From contig OZ023275.1 of the NCBI GenBank assembly GCA_964007475.1, positions 12,689,829 through 12,753,828 of the forward strand: DNA of 64,000 bases, read 5' to 3'. The translations under genes were made by a program, and so were the position numbers. Origin of the DNA: Hybos culiciformis (taxonomy: Eukaryota; Arthropoda; Insecta; Diptera; Hybotidae). The notes beneath the pieces were generated by a model that ran no database searches, had not been told where the DNA came from, and saw only the letters and a program-made list of their open reading frames with translations. This document shows, piece after piece, positions 51,051 to 63,135 of this stretch (positions within the stretch are counted from its first letter, which is position 1; every line of letters starts with the position of its first letter).

Positions 51051-51607
51051 CTTGTAGTTAGGGTTTCTGAAAACTCGGGAAAATAAAGTTCGTCGAATCC
51101 GAGTATTAAATTTCGAAATTCGTCGAACCGTTCGAATTCGTTAAATTTTTATTAAAAGTAATTTTTTATTGAAGTAATAAGTTCTGTTTTAATATTTGAT
51201 TCAATTAAGTATTTATTACATATAATATTGAACAAAAAGTATTTATTTCTTTTGTCGTAAGCAATAAAATTTAAAAAATAACAACGAATTTAAAGACTTA
51301 TCAGAAAAGTTCGACCTTATTTTGGTGCAAAAATTGGCAGAAACGAAAAAGCTCTTTCAGAGTCCGTTGAAGTCGGTTTAATTGAACATAGAGCGTTGAA
51401 CAATTTTTGCAAATTTTCTGTACGTTTGCCAGTATTTTTATACAGAGTAAATTCCTGGTAAAATATTTTTACTGGTACAATATTTTTGAATTTTTGAATT
51501 TTTAGATTCGATAAATGAGGAACCGAAATTCGAGAATCCGAATCTTACGTTGAAGGTTCGGCGAATTCGAATTCGGGTAGTTCGGTTTCAGAAACCCTAC
51601 TTGTAGT
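51051..51607 (-). mobile_element. Non-autonomous hAT transposon with 8-bp target duplications
   Basis: The element spans 51059-51599 (541 bp). Its ends are terminal inverted repeats, TAGGGTTTCTGAAA on the left and TTTCAGAAACCCTA on the right. It is flanked by identical 8-bp duplications CTTGTAGT at 51051-51058 and 51600-51607, the length characteristic of hAT transposons. Subterminal sequences rich in TTCG/CGAA occur at both ends. The interior retains a decayed piece of transposase on the - strand (next entry). It is therefore an internally deleted derivative of a once coding element, inserted intact. Confidence 0.95.
51253..51415 (-). pseudogene. Decayed hAT transposase C-terminal (dimerisation) segment
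   Basis: The - strand from 51415 reads ALCSIKPTSTDSERAFS before an in-frame TAA at 51317-51319 and a second stop further on. The block TSTDSERAFS is the hallmark of the hAT C-terminal dimerisation domain (commonly TS..SER.FS). The residues after the stops still look family-like (FLISL...YFLNF). Only the tail of the transposase survives, so the element cannot move by itself. Confidence 0.85.
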
Positions 51608-54600
51608 GGGTAATGGTGATATTGGCTTTAGTTCTTTTATAGAATATCACAATCCAAAATATTTTCTTATACATATATTCTACTACCGAACTCATATATA
51701 TATAGTAATTGTGTAATATTTAATATGTTACTGGATGTACTTGTGTAATGTAAATATATCTATATAGCTAATACGTTTAATTTTATACGTTTAATTTTAA
51801 TGCATCATGTCAAAAATTTTATAATAACTTTAAAGAATTATTCTTAAATAATCTTTCCGTTTTTTTTTTGTAACTTTCTAAGTTGAAATAAGAGAAAAGA
51901 ACATAAAAATTATGTTTATTTTGGTATTAAAGAAAAATATGTAAGTATGTATATATATATATATTTTTTTCTTGTAATACCTACTCACAATTCAAAGATG
52001 AAACATTTTTCTTTTTTAATATTACAAAAGGGGATTTTTACTCAAAATAAAAAAAATAAATTCATACTTTTTATAATACTTTATGTTGGGAAATATGTAA
52101 TTTGTGTTTGTTTTATTTTTTTTTACATCCTGAAAAAAAAATAATAATTTCCATTTATTTTCATTTAACAATAAACATTCAAACTCAAAAAAAAAAAATT
52201 TGTGGCTTCATTAGAATAAAACAAACATTATACATTTAAATGTACGAAATAAGTAAGAGTCTTATTTTTTAACTCTACTATAAAAGAGAAAATTATATTA
52301 TAAGTAATAACAAAAAAAAAGATTTCTTAAAATAAAATCAATATTATTTTTGCATAGTTTTTGGCTCTTTTGAAAATATTCATGCTGCTTTGTAAGTCAA
52401 AATAAAAAAAAAATTACTTAAAACAGTGTTTTTAGAAAATTAATCTTCGAATAAGAATATTCAATAATTTTATATTATTCAACTTTTTTAAGAAATTTTT
52501 TATCAAAATTTCATATCGATTTTTTTACTTAAAGTTAACTTTTAATTTACATATTATAATTAGATATTGTGACATTTGCTTGAACAACACCTCGAAATCG
52601 ATTTCCATGTGTAGATTCCATTTGTAACTTATTACTTATAATCTAAATTCATTTTTCATATAAATTCTCATTAAATTAGAAAATAATGGTAAAACAAGTT
52701 GAAAAACTAATCAGTAAACATTTTTTCCCTATTAAGTGTAGTGCAGTCGAGGCATTAAAATACTTATGTATTTCTTTTTCTTTCAAAATATAAACATTTT
52801 ATTGGAAATCGAGCTCTGTATATTCTGAATGAAGTCTAAATCGAAATTCATTTTTCATATTTCTCAGAAATTAATGTTTCAAAACCAAAAATAGGATGAA
52901 GATTAGAGAAATTATATCATTAAATTAAAATTAACTTACAATCACGCATTAAGTACCAGTAAGTAGTCGAGGTATTAAGCCAATGTTTTTATTATATTTT
53001 CTGATAAACATTTTACTTAAATTTGATTAATTTCATTTTTTAACTTGGAATTTTAGGTATAATCTAAATTAGTTAGATAAGATAAGCAAAGAAAACGTCA
53101 TAGAACTGATAATAAAAAGTGAAACAAAATTTTCAAGTATATACTTCTATCTACTTACTTTTTTACTCCATTGTTATTTGTACTTTTATTATTTTTTGTA
53201 GTTTTTCATTCAAAAATTTTTTTTTTTTAAATTAAATACATAGCATAAGTATTAATCATTGATTCAAATTATTTGTTTACATTTGATTAATTTTTTTTTT
53301 AATTTCAACGCCAAGTAAACAGACTACTGTCCAACGTCACTAATTTTCGTATACTTTAACATTCAATAACTCAAAGTCAAATTATAAAGAAGAAACAAAA
53401 AAAAAAAATTATTGAAAGGAAAATGCTACATTTTAAAATGCCGCAAAAGAGATTTATTTTTTTTTTTTTATGTTTATTCAATCTTTATCTTCCTCATTTT
53501 CAAAAAAAAAAAAAAATTTTATATATATGAAAATGGAATAAAAATTTCCCATTAAAATTCATAAGGATAGAGAGCAAAAAAAAAAAAAATTTTTTTTTGT
53601 CGTTTTAAGGCTTAGTGGGAAGAGAATGTGATGATGAATGTAGAAAATTATATTTTTATGAAATGAAATACTTATAATAAAAAAGGAAAAAAAACCAATC
53701 GACTGGCGCCAACATTATGAACAAAATGAAAAAAAAAAAAAAATAAAATAAATACTTAATACAATTTTAGGATGAAGTTGCCAATTTGTATTTTTATTAA
53801 TGGATGAGTAATTTTGGGGAGACATTTGGATTTTTATTTTTTGTTGCCTCTTACTTAAGCTTTCATGTACAAAAAAAAAAAAAAAGAGTTCATTTCAGAT
53901 CCTTTTTTATTTAAATAAGTTTTTTTTTTGGGTCATTGCATCATAATGAGAACATATTATTAATTTTAACTACAAATTTTATATATATGTAAATGAAAAA
54001 TATACATACTTACATAAATAAGTTTATTCTCGGATTAAAGTAAGTATATGTATATTTACTTTTAATTTCAATAACTCTTTTTTTGGCTATGCACCAGGAA
54101 GAAGAAAGAAGAGTAATACTCTTAGGTAAATAAGAATTATTTAAGTTCGAATAATGTACATTTTGTAATTAAGTACTTACATAAAAAATATGAATATTTA
54201 CAATTTAATTTATACATTCAACAACAACAAGCTCAATTTTTTGATTTTTCGAAAATAATATTCAGAACATAATCATAGTTGAACTCCTCACTCATTTCCT
54301 GGCGATTATATAAAATCAATGAACAGGGAACTGGGATTTTATGAACAGGGACACCAACTATTTAAAATCCCTCTCTAAAATGCTTGTTCAAACTAAATAG
54401 TAAAAACAGAATAAACATTACCACTCAAGTATGTAATATGAACTTAACTTGGATGTTTTTTTTTATCTTAATAAATAAGTATATATATAATGATTAACAT
54501 TCGCTTGACAGAAAAGTTTATGATTCACATTTAAAATAATTTAACATTATGCAAAAAAAAAAAAATGGGAATAACATTTTCATTTTCATATAACTTATAA

Positions 54601-55970
54601 TTTCTATTAAAAATATTAAAACAAATTAACTCAATTTTATTATTGCAATTTTTTGTTGTAAAAAATAGGTAGGTATTCTTTTTCATTTGTTGGCTATAAG
54701 TAAATCAGAAAAAATATATTTTCTTTTCATTTCCTAATAAATATAAAATATAATTTTTAATTTCGCACCTTTTTCGAACAACTGATCAAAAAAGAAAGCT
54801 TAGGTCTAACTCGAGACCTACCTACATTTAAGCACCTACATAAGTATATCCTGTGTTAATAATTTTTTTTTAAATAAATATAAAAAACAATTTCCGTAAA
54901 ATTAGAAGTTTCGATTTTTAATTTTAACATATAAAGAGAGAAATAAAATATATAACTGCCAGGAAAAAATAAATCTTTAAAACTATTTCTTCGGTTCCTA
55001 CCTACATATAGGAAGCAATCAGAAGGATTACGTAACGTTTTAGAGTTCTCTTCTAACATATGTCAACCAATTTTAATAAAAATATTTTCCAAGTTAAATA
55101 AAATATACTAAAAATAATGTACTTGAATGTACTTAAATACAATGGAAATTTTTGTCTGTCAAGTTCAATAAATTAAAGCGCCGAATCCAATATTTCTATT
55201 ATATACTTACGATACTTACATAACCAATTCTATAGAAATAAAATATAATTTTAGCAATTATTGTCAAAATGAATTTAAAGTAATGTAAATAATTATGTAA
55301 TTTAATATTGTTGTAATAAACCGTAACCAAACAAGTGGTTATAATTATTTCGCGGTAGGATAAAACAAGTTCAAGGAACTGCATAAAAAATAAGTAAGTA
55401 TCCACCTACTCACTAAGTAAAACTATATATCTGCAAATAGGTAAGTGTAGAGCTTTATTTGCAAATTTAAATAATGTTTTCAGAATTTCGCTGATGAAGA
55501 CTTTCAATAATAGTTATCATAATTACTTCGGATTTTATAATTAAGTATTGAAAAAAAACTTAACTAAGTAGAACATTTTCATAATGTGAAACTGACAGTA
55601 TTATAAAGGTTGAACCCCAGAAATATAAACCGAAACCGGGAAATTTTTTTTTTTTTAATAAACGATTGATTAAAAACGAATGAGTCAATGCATAGATTTG
55701 TCGGTTATCTAAATCTCGAATTTGTTTGCAAGCTTGAACCTAACTCCAAATATTTACTTGAAATCTTGATGAAAATTTTAATAATTTCCATCATAGCAGT
55801 GACAGCATTCAGAGAAAAAGTATAAGTACTTATAATGGCAACATACAAATTATTTTTTTTTTTAATAAATTTAGGTATGGCAGGTGGCCAAAAATAGAAA
55901 TTCATATAAATTAATAAAAATAATAGAATTTTAAAGAAAAAAAAATCATTAATTGGAAAACGCACATGTC
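51608..55970. other. Gene-free A+T-rich DNA
   Basis: No gene was recognised. A 14-bp direct duplication (ATACGTTTAATTTT) occurs near 51771-51799 and a short (TA)n near 51949-51964. Long A and T runs are frequent between 53.2 and 53.9 kb. Confidence 0.6.
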
Positions 55971-56079
55971 GGCCGTCATAGTGTAGTGGTTTTGGCATTA
56001 TCCCCAGTCCTCACCTCGGACTGGGGTTTGTTTCAATTTTTCAATTTGTTCTCTTGAATTAAATGTTTGTGTTGTATAT
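55971..56079 (+). mobile_element. tRNA-derived SINE, copy 2 (B box deleted)
   Basis: Head GGCCGTCATAGTGTAGTGG and the tail after CACCTCGGACTGG closely follow the copy at 34010. About 30 bases between CATTATCC and CACCTCGG, including the B box and most of the T-arm, are replaced by about eight others. This copy should therefore be unable to recruit RNA polymerase III. It shares orientation with copy 1. Confidence 0.82.
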
Positions 56080-56486
56080 TGTTTTTTTATTGTCTGAAAT
56101 AATACTTCAAAATTTAATTTGAGCTAATGCAGATCTCTAGCTTTTATTTCCATTATCAAATTTTCAGATCAATTATCTTATTAAATTTGAGACAATTTTG
56201 GCACCAACGTCTTAAAAAATACAAGAAAAATATCAAGTATAGGTATCTACAAACCACTACCAACTATAATAAGTAAATTATTATTTTTCATTTTGGCAAA
56301 TAATTTTAACTACTGTTTGTTTCAGAATATGTTTTGTGAAACATATAGTACCTAGAAATTAAAATATTTTTTAAAGCAAATTTTTTTATCTGGATTAAGC
56401 GAGGTTTTACGAAGCGAAACTGATCAAAAACTGAAGTTGTTTCTTTATAGGTTGTCAATTGTTTAATTGTTATTAAGTAGTAGTCG
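56080..56486. other. Non-coding DNA between two repeats
   Basis: Nothing was recognised in this short A+T-rich stretch between the SINE copy and the next interspersed repeat. Confidence 0.55.
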
Positions 56487-57122
56487 AAATACCCGGCTTC
56501 GCACGATAGTAGCGAACTTATATTAATATCAAAACACTTTAATCCAGATTTTGTGCACTAAAAAAAACGGAATATCAAAATTTGCTACATAGCCCTTTGC
56601 CCGGAAACCCAAAATCTCGGATGGGTGCCTTAACAGTTTTTTAAATAGGCTTTTCGGTTCCAACGCTACTACATTTTATCCGAATTTTCCTAAATTGCAC
56701 AACCGGCTTCTAAAGAAGCCTCGGTCAAAATTTCGGGGCCTTGGATCAAAATTTCTAGTACCCTATAACCATCTCGGGTCTCAATGCTACTTAAGCTCAG
56801 AATTTCAAAATTTCGAAATTTGTTGTATAGCGTCCCAATTGAGCCCTGCGACAACGGTTGGGGGGCCTCTCAACATCCAGTTTTTTAAATAGGCTTTTCG
56901 GATCCAACGCTGCTACATTTTATTGGAATATACCTAAATTTCAAAACCGGCTTATAAAGTAGCCCCCTCATCGGGGTTTTGGATAAAATTTTCTAGTACC
57001 CTATAACCATCTAGGGTCCCAATGATACTTAAGTTCAAAATTTCAGCCAAATCGGTCCAGCGGTTTAGGCGTGATTGAGGACAGAGGACAGAGAAACAGA
57101 GAATTTTCATTTTTATATATTA
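56487..57122 (+). mobile_element. Interspersed repeat with internal ~244-bp duplication
   Basis: It begins with AAATACCCGGCTTCGCACG and ends with AAATCGGTCCAGCGGTTTAG, then GGACAGAGGACAGAGAAACAGAG and TTTTTATATATTAG. Such beginnings and ends recur in dispersed repeats of many insect genomes, where they often mark 3' ends of non-LTR elements or derived non-coding repeats. Internally, TTTTTTAAATAGGCTTTTCGG recurs at 56637 and 56881 with about 170 further similar bases, so the element is a diverged dimer of period about 244 bp. Base composition is distinctly G+C-richer than its surroundings. It has no coding capacity. A short open frame at 56695-56892 is incidental. The class assignment is tentative. 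Confidence 0.65.
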
Positions 57123-60100
57123 GAAAGAGAAAGAAGAAGAAGAAGATAGATGTCCTATGTCAGAAACTAAGTATATGAGGAAATTATATGATTCTAAATA
57201 CTTAAATAATATTTACAAATTCTTTAAAGTTAAAATTAATTAAAATCCTGGTCCAGTGTCACAGAAATTATTTGATACGAATTAAAAATATTATTATATG
57301 GTATAAGAACTTATTGTTATTATCTATTAACATAATGTATGGTGAATTTTGTGTAAGCCTAAATATTTTTCAAATTCCACAGTTCAATTAATTTTGATTG
57401 CGCGATTTATAATAATTATCATCACGTACATAAATGTATATATATTCTGTATTCAACCAAACATACACATATAAGAAAGTATATAAACATAAAAGTTTTT
57501 TACGTAAAGTACATAACAAAATATTCATTATCAATTCAAATACGTTACTAGCCAGCCTATTTAGCATAATATTAAGATTTTTTTTTTTTGAAATTTGTAA
57601 TCAATTAAAGCCAAATTTGTGAAGAGAAACGTACGGGGTGTGGTTCGAAATTTAATTAATTTCAATTAAAAAAAACTCTTCTTTCATTTTTTAGCAATGT
57701 TTTTTTTTTATTTTGTAGTAAGTAATTTAAAACTCTTGAAATAATATTGAATCATATATATAACATAATTCTATTTATAAATTTGGAATTAAAAAAAATT
57801 CTATTGCTATCAGTTTTTTTTTTTCTCATTTTTTAACACATATGTTAAGTAAAATGCTTTTTTTTTTTTTTTAAGTTTTTAAGTATAAGTACATATATGT
57901 CGAAATAAGTATATGTATTTTCTTGGCGCTAGTTAATTACGTCATAATATAGAAATTTCATTTTATTAGATAAAAAATTTGACTAAGTTAATGCTGAAAA
58001 TATATTTATAATTTTATTATGTAAAAAAATTAATTTTTTAGAGCCATCACAACAATAATGATTATCTCGGTTAATACTTATACAATAACGTGAATTCAGG
58101 GTCATACTTAGGATACTTACCGGATCATTCTATTTGCCTAAACTGAAACTTAATTTGTATAAATCTGTAGGTATAAGTATAAACTGAAAAGATCGACTGA
58201 AAAGATCGAGAAATAATAAAATTGAATGACATATAATATTCTGCTTATATTCGTACCTTTTTGTGTGTGGTTTTATTTATCATTTGGTACATAGATTTTG
58301 TTGGGCAATGCGCTGTTGGGCAAACAAGAATTTGGTGAGTGTCATGTAAATATCATGTAAGCACTGCTTGACTCTAAATTTAATGTAAGCTTGTTTCGGA
58401 TCCAAAATAACTGAGACTATAGAACACGATACACCAAACGTGCCAGTACTTTCAATTGACAAGAACATCTCTGGTATAAGTTTATATAATATTTAAATTA
58501 ATGCCAACATTACATATACAGATATCTCGGGAATACATAATATTATTATTTGTTTACAAAATACTTAATTTTAAAAGTATCCTAGAATTGAATTCAATTT
58601 ATTTTAATATAAATAATTTAAATAAAGAATGTTATCCCATATTACTTTTAAAGCACAAAATTGTATAACATTAACTTTAAAAAAAAAAATTTTTGATCGG
58701 TTGTTTAGAAAAACGAAATTTACATCATATTAAAAATTTTATAAGAAACTAGATAATAAGTATGTAAGTAAAATTACGTATGATTTTTATTTTTGGGTTT
58801 AAAATTTTTTTTTGAAAAAGATTGAAATTCATACCCCCGAGGAAAACCTTAAGAAAATGTATATTTAAAATCTACATTCTGTTAAATAAATATCCTTATA
58901 ACTAAGTATACACAATGTTAGTTATTTCTTTCTTTTTTTTTTGTAAATTTCTCTATCTAGATAGCTAGGTATATAATAAAAAAACTTAACCTCATCATTC
59001 CAAATTCAGATTTCAAGAAATAAAAGAGGGAGTGTAAAAAAAATATGTACGTACAACTCAACGTACAATATGTATGTATTGAATATGAATAGAAAAAAGA
59101 GCATAATTTTTTACAAAAGGAAAAATTAATGAAATTTTTTTTTTTGTTAACATTTTTCATTGAATAGACCGAAGAGACCAAAACAACCTAGAGAACATAC
59201 ATAAGTAGTAACAATAAAAAAAATTCTTAAAAATGTTAACAATATAATAATAAAAATACTAACATAGAAATAGTAGGTATATATAAAAAATACTAAGTTA
59301 AAATGTAGAAATAGGTCCATGCTTATTTTTCGGCATTTTATCGATTTTTCGATACATAGTTTTTTTTTATATCTCTATATGTTTATGTATGAAATACATA
59401 AAATAATGTTTAAATTTTATTTCAGACAAACACATGAAAGAAATTCAACAGAGTGTTTATTTTATTAAAACAAGTTTATAAATACATTTCAGAAAAAGAA
59501 TATTTGATTTTTTGATGATTATTCTTGAAGTAAGTATACTTATACCTCGATTTATACTTACTTAAAAGATAGGTACATATACTTATTAGACAGATTTGTA
59601 GATAAAGCGGGAAGTTAAGTACTTATCTATACTTAAGCAGAAATTAAAAATAATTTTAAAATTTCATGAAAACAAAAGTTAACACTTTTAAATTTTAAAT
59701 TGTGATTCATTATTATCTAACCAAATTAAGTACTAAATTATACAAATTTAAAGATAATGAAATAAATTCTTGTAAGTAGTTACCTGATTCTATATAAGTA
59801 ATTAGGTTGTTATATCTACGGTTTCGAATTTATTGTTTTATGTGCAATGTGAAATTGTGCATTTCTATGTGTTTATAATGCATGTGGGTAAGTAACTATG
59901 TATTCACTTAAGTAGTTAGTATTTGTAATATAACTTAAAATTCGGAATCAAATTATTTCGCCATAAATCGAAGCAAAATATTAAATTAATTTTACTTCAC
60001 TTATACTTATAAATGCATAAAGATTCCAGGAAAATAACTTAAAACCTCGCTAAAAACAATCTAAATTAAATAATATTTCATGATGAATGTGGATGTACAT

Positions 60101-63086
60101 ATGGTACAAATTTTTTAAATATACTTACCTAAGTACTTATTAAGTATATTTATGTAATTATTATATGGCTATATCCTAAATATATGAAAATATTGATGTA
60201 GTTTAATTAAATATTTTTCCCTAGATTTTTCGATATTCCAAAAGCACTGTAGGTAGAAGAATGTTTTTTATTGTATTTTAACTTACTGTAACTTATTCGT
60301 ATTAACTTAGTAAGGGGCTATGTAAGTATCTAATGGTTTATGATGTACTGAAGCAAAAAGTTTTAAAATTGAAAATACCGTATTACTAAGTTTAATAGTT
60401 ATTTAATATAAGCCGATAGCCGAAGCAGATATTTAGTTAAGGACCTACATGAACTTAAAATTTATTTGACAATGTCTTCCACAACTATAGAATTTCTATT
60501 TTCGTCTAGACTCTAGATAACCTCTATATACATTATATAAACTACTTAGGTACTTAAATTCAAAAGAATTTAAAAAACTTCTCTGTCTATTACTTAAACT
60601 AAATTAAAAATATGTGCCAAAAGCCCGGAAACGTTGGCTTAAGTTTTTTTTTCAGACAGAACATATTACACATAGTATAATACATAACATATTACACATA
60701 GTAAAATACATAACTATTTGTAAGTATGCATAACATAAGTAAGTACCTTAGTATCTACTACTGGAATAAAATATCGGAATATCTCTATATTCTTTGTGGT
60801 GTTTTGTGGTGGTTGGCGATGCGGGAAGTGCTTTCTAAAATGGATTGCCGTTTAGTTTTTTATGAGGTTTTTTAGTTTCTTGTTTTTTTAGTAAAATTAT
60901 CTTTTCTTATATTAATTTAAACAAGTATGTATAATAGTGTTTCTTTTTTTAGAAACTTTTTTGTTATGTATATATATATTGTAAATATAATTATAATTAT
61001 ATTACCTATGTATTTAATTATGAAATATTTTATATTATGTATTGAATTATAATATAAATAAATAAATATTCAATATAAGTACTTAATAATAAAATTTTTA
61101 AAGTTCAAACACCTTGTATTGTTCTCCCGCCATATTTCAAATACCAAAACAAAAATATCCTTGGAAAAAGTTACTTGATAAAAATAAAATAAAATAAGAA
61201 AATATATAAAATAAATGATATCATACCTTACCAAAAAAAGAGTAAATACTGACTTATAATAATGTAGTATAATATTATTTTCCTTGCTTTAGCGAAAAAA
61301 AAAATTAAAGTTCAATGACAGAAACGAATATAAGTATAACTAATATTCTAATACCCATTGTAATACTTATATAATATTTTGTGAAATGGAATTTCAATTT
61401 AGGTAAATTGCTTACTTATAGAATTAATGAATTTATTAAACTAGTTAATCATTTATTCTTCATGTCCCTGATCAATAGCGTAACATCTGTTTTGATTGCG
61501 TACTGGACAAAAATAATTATTTTTTATAGATAAGTAAGTATATATTCCCTAACTAGGTATTCAAAAATTGTTTTCATAGTAAAGCACCTATTCTTATCTC
61601 ATGTAGGTACCTAACTACATTAATCCATAATTTTGGAAAATACTTTGTTTGTTTTTTGTTTTGCTTCCTATTTATATTTTTAACTTACTTAGTTACAATA
61701 AGTGCAAAAAATTTATTTATTTATATATTTAATATTATACTTAGAACTTACCAATCGATTTATTTTTAGTTAAATACATACAAAAAAAAAATCGATGATA
61801 AAAATAGAAGTTTGAATGAATTTTCAACTTCTAAAAATATTACTGCAATGTATAAATAAAAAGTGATGTTTCGAACTTTCAACAAGTGGTACTTTTCTAG
61901 TGTTAAATTGCATTGCATGTTAAAATTAGTTAAGATTAATTTTGTTCGAATTTTTCAAATTCACAACAATATGTTTACGTCGATGCTTACGTGCTTCTTT
62001 AGTTTGTGATAAGTTAACAAATAAAAATGGCAAAAAAATATCGGTAGATCTTTAGTTAAATTTGAAAAATTTGAGTAAATGAAAAAAAACAAATGGATAC
62101 TATGGATAGCCTGTCCGTCCTGTCCCCTTTTCTTTTATAATGAAAAACATTTAAATTTTCTTTCAATTGTTTTAAACAATTACAATTTTCATTCAGAATA
62201 ATTATGTCATTGAAATGAGAAAATAAAAGCTCATAGAAAAACTTGTTTATTACTTTTCAAATATTTTCATTATCCTTTGGGAATGAAGAATTTTTTTATT
62301 TTTCTCATTTCATAAGGAAATAAAGAAAAATTAGGTTAGAGAGAAGAATAAAAGAAATATTATTGCAATTGAAAGTACAATTATATACAATAAAAAAATG
62401 CAATTAAAATTAAAATGATTATACAAAATTCCAGAATATACTTAAATGTATGTATATTTTTAAAACCTTAGGAAGGAAATTACAATTCACAATTTTTTAA
62501 CAAAAACAAAAAATCAAGCAAAAAAATACCTAAGTTATTAATTGTAGAAAAATGGATGAGAGGCCAGTCAAATATTTATATCCAGGGCAATGTAGAAAAT
62601 ACTTGGATTACTATTATGAATATAACTTTTTCGAATGTCAATAACTTGGTTTTACAGTTGCTTTGTTCAAAAGTTCTTAGAATAAAAATACGTTCAATTA
62701 CATCACTAAGTTAGACACTTGCTGCACTAGGAAAGACCTGTGATTGACATGTTCCAACATACTGCAACGTACTTACTGTACCTCTTACTTATATTTTTCA
62801 ATAAAATTTTCCAAAGCTTTTGGCTTACATAAGTAAAATAGTTATATGGTAATTCATTAATTTATATATGAGTAAAAACTTTATACTTACCTAGAAAATA
62901 AGTGTGTTTTATATTTTGTTATTTATATAATTTTATCATCACCAAGTATATAATATTTATAGATATACTTACTTAAAAGTAATTTACAATTCAGATTTTT
63001 GTAGATATGAAAATTAGACACACGTTAAATCATAAGTACTTTAAAACTTACTTAAAAATAAATTCAATTTAAAAGACATAACTCAC
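57123..63086. other. Intronic DNA next to flotillin-2 exon 1
   Basis: No gene was recognised. TAAGTA/TACTTA and TACCTA/TAGGTA motifs are strikingly common here compared with the left half. A 14-bp repeat lies near 58186-58213. A - strand open frame at 58280-58468 is the least random-looking of those present but has no recognisable homology. Being just downstream of the flotillin-2 first exon, the region may contain its intronic enhancers. Confidence 0.55.
60661..60712. repeat. 26-bp tandem duplication
   Basis: Units 60661-60686 and 60687-60712 differ at one base. Confidence 0.92.
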
Positions 63087-63135
63087 CTGAAACAATTAAA
63101 GCCTCATTTGGCCCAGTTGTATGAATATTTCCCAT
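63087..63135 (-). CDS. Flo2: Flotillin-2 first coding exon (partial gene)
   Basis: On the - strand, ATG at 63135 opens MGNIHTTGPNEALIVS and the exon ends one base into a Gly codon at a perfect GTGAGT donor (63086-63081). This is the strongly conserved N terminus of flotillin-2 (reggie-1), a membrane-microdomain scaffold protein on the cytosolic face of the plasma membrane and endosomes. Gly2 is the N-myristoylation site of the family. The ATG context (TAAAATGG) is good for an insect start. The remaining exons, encoding the SPFH/PHB domain and flotillin coiled coil, are not seen to the left, so intron 1 would extend beyond position 1, at least 63 kb. All five GMC genes would lie inside that intron on the opposite strand, as in the known insect flotillin-2/GMC cluster arrangement. 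Confidence 0.92.

Noticed and set aside
58280..58468. Possible - strand exon reading MFLSIESTGTFGVSCSIV...
   Set aside because: It is less A+T-rich than most chance frames and has an AG upstream, but no homology was recognised, no pyrimidine tract precedes it, and no partner exon was found.
60800..60830. TGTGGTGGTTG word shared with the complement of 63740-63760
   Set aside because: It is only an 11-base match without extension. It could be two binding sites or chance, too little to report as a feature.
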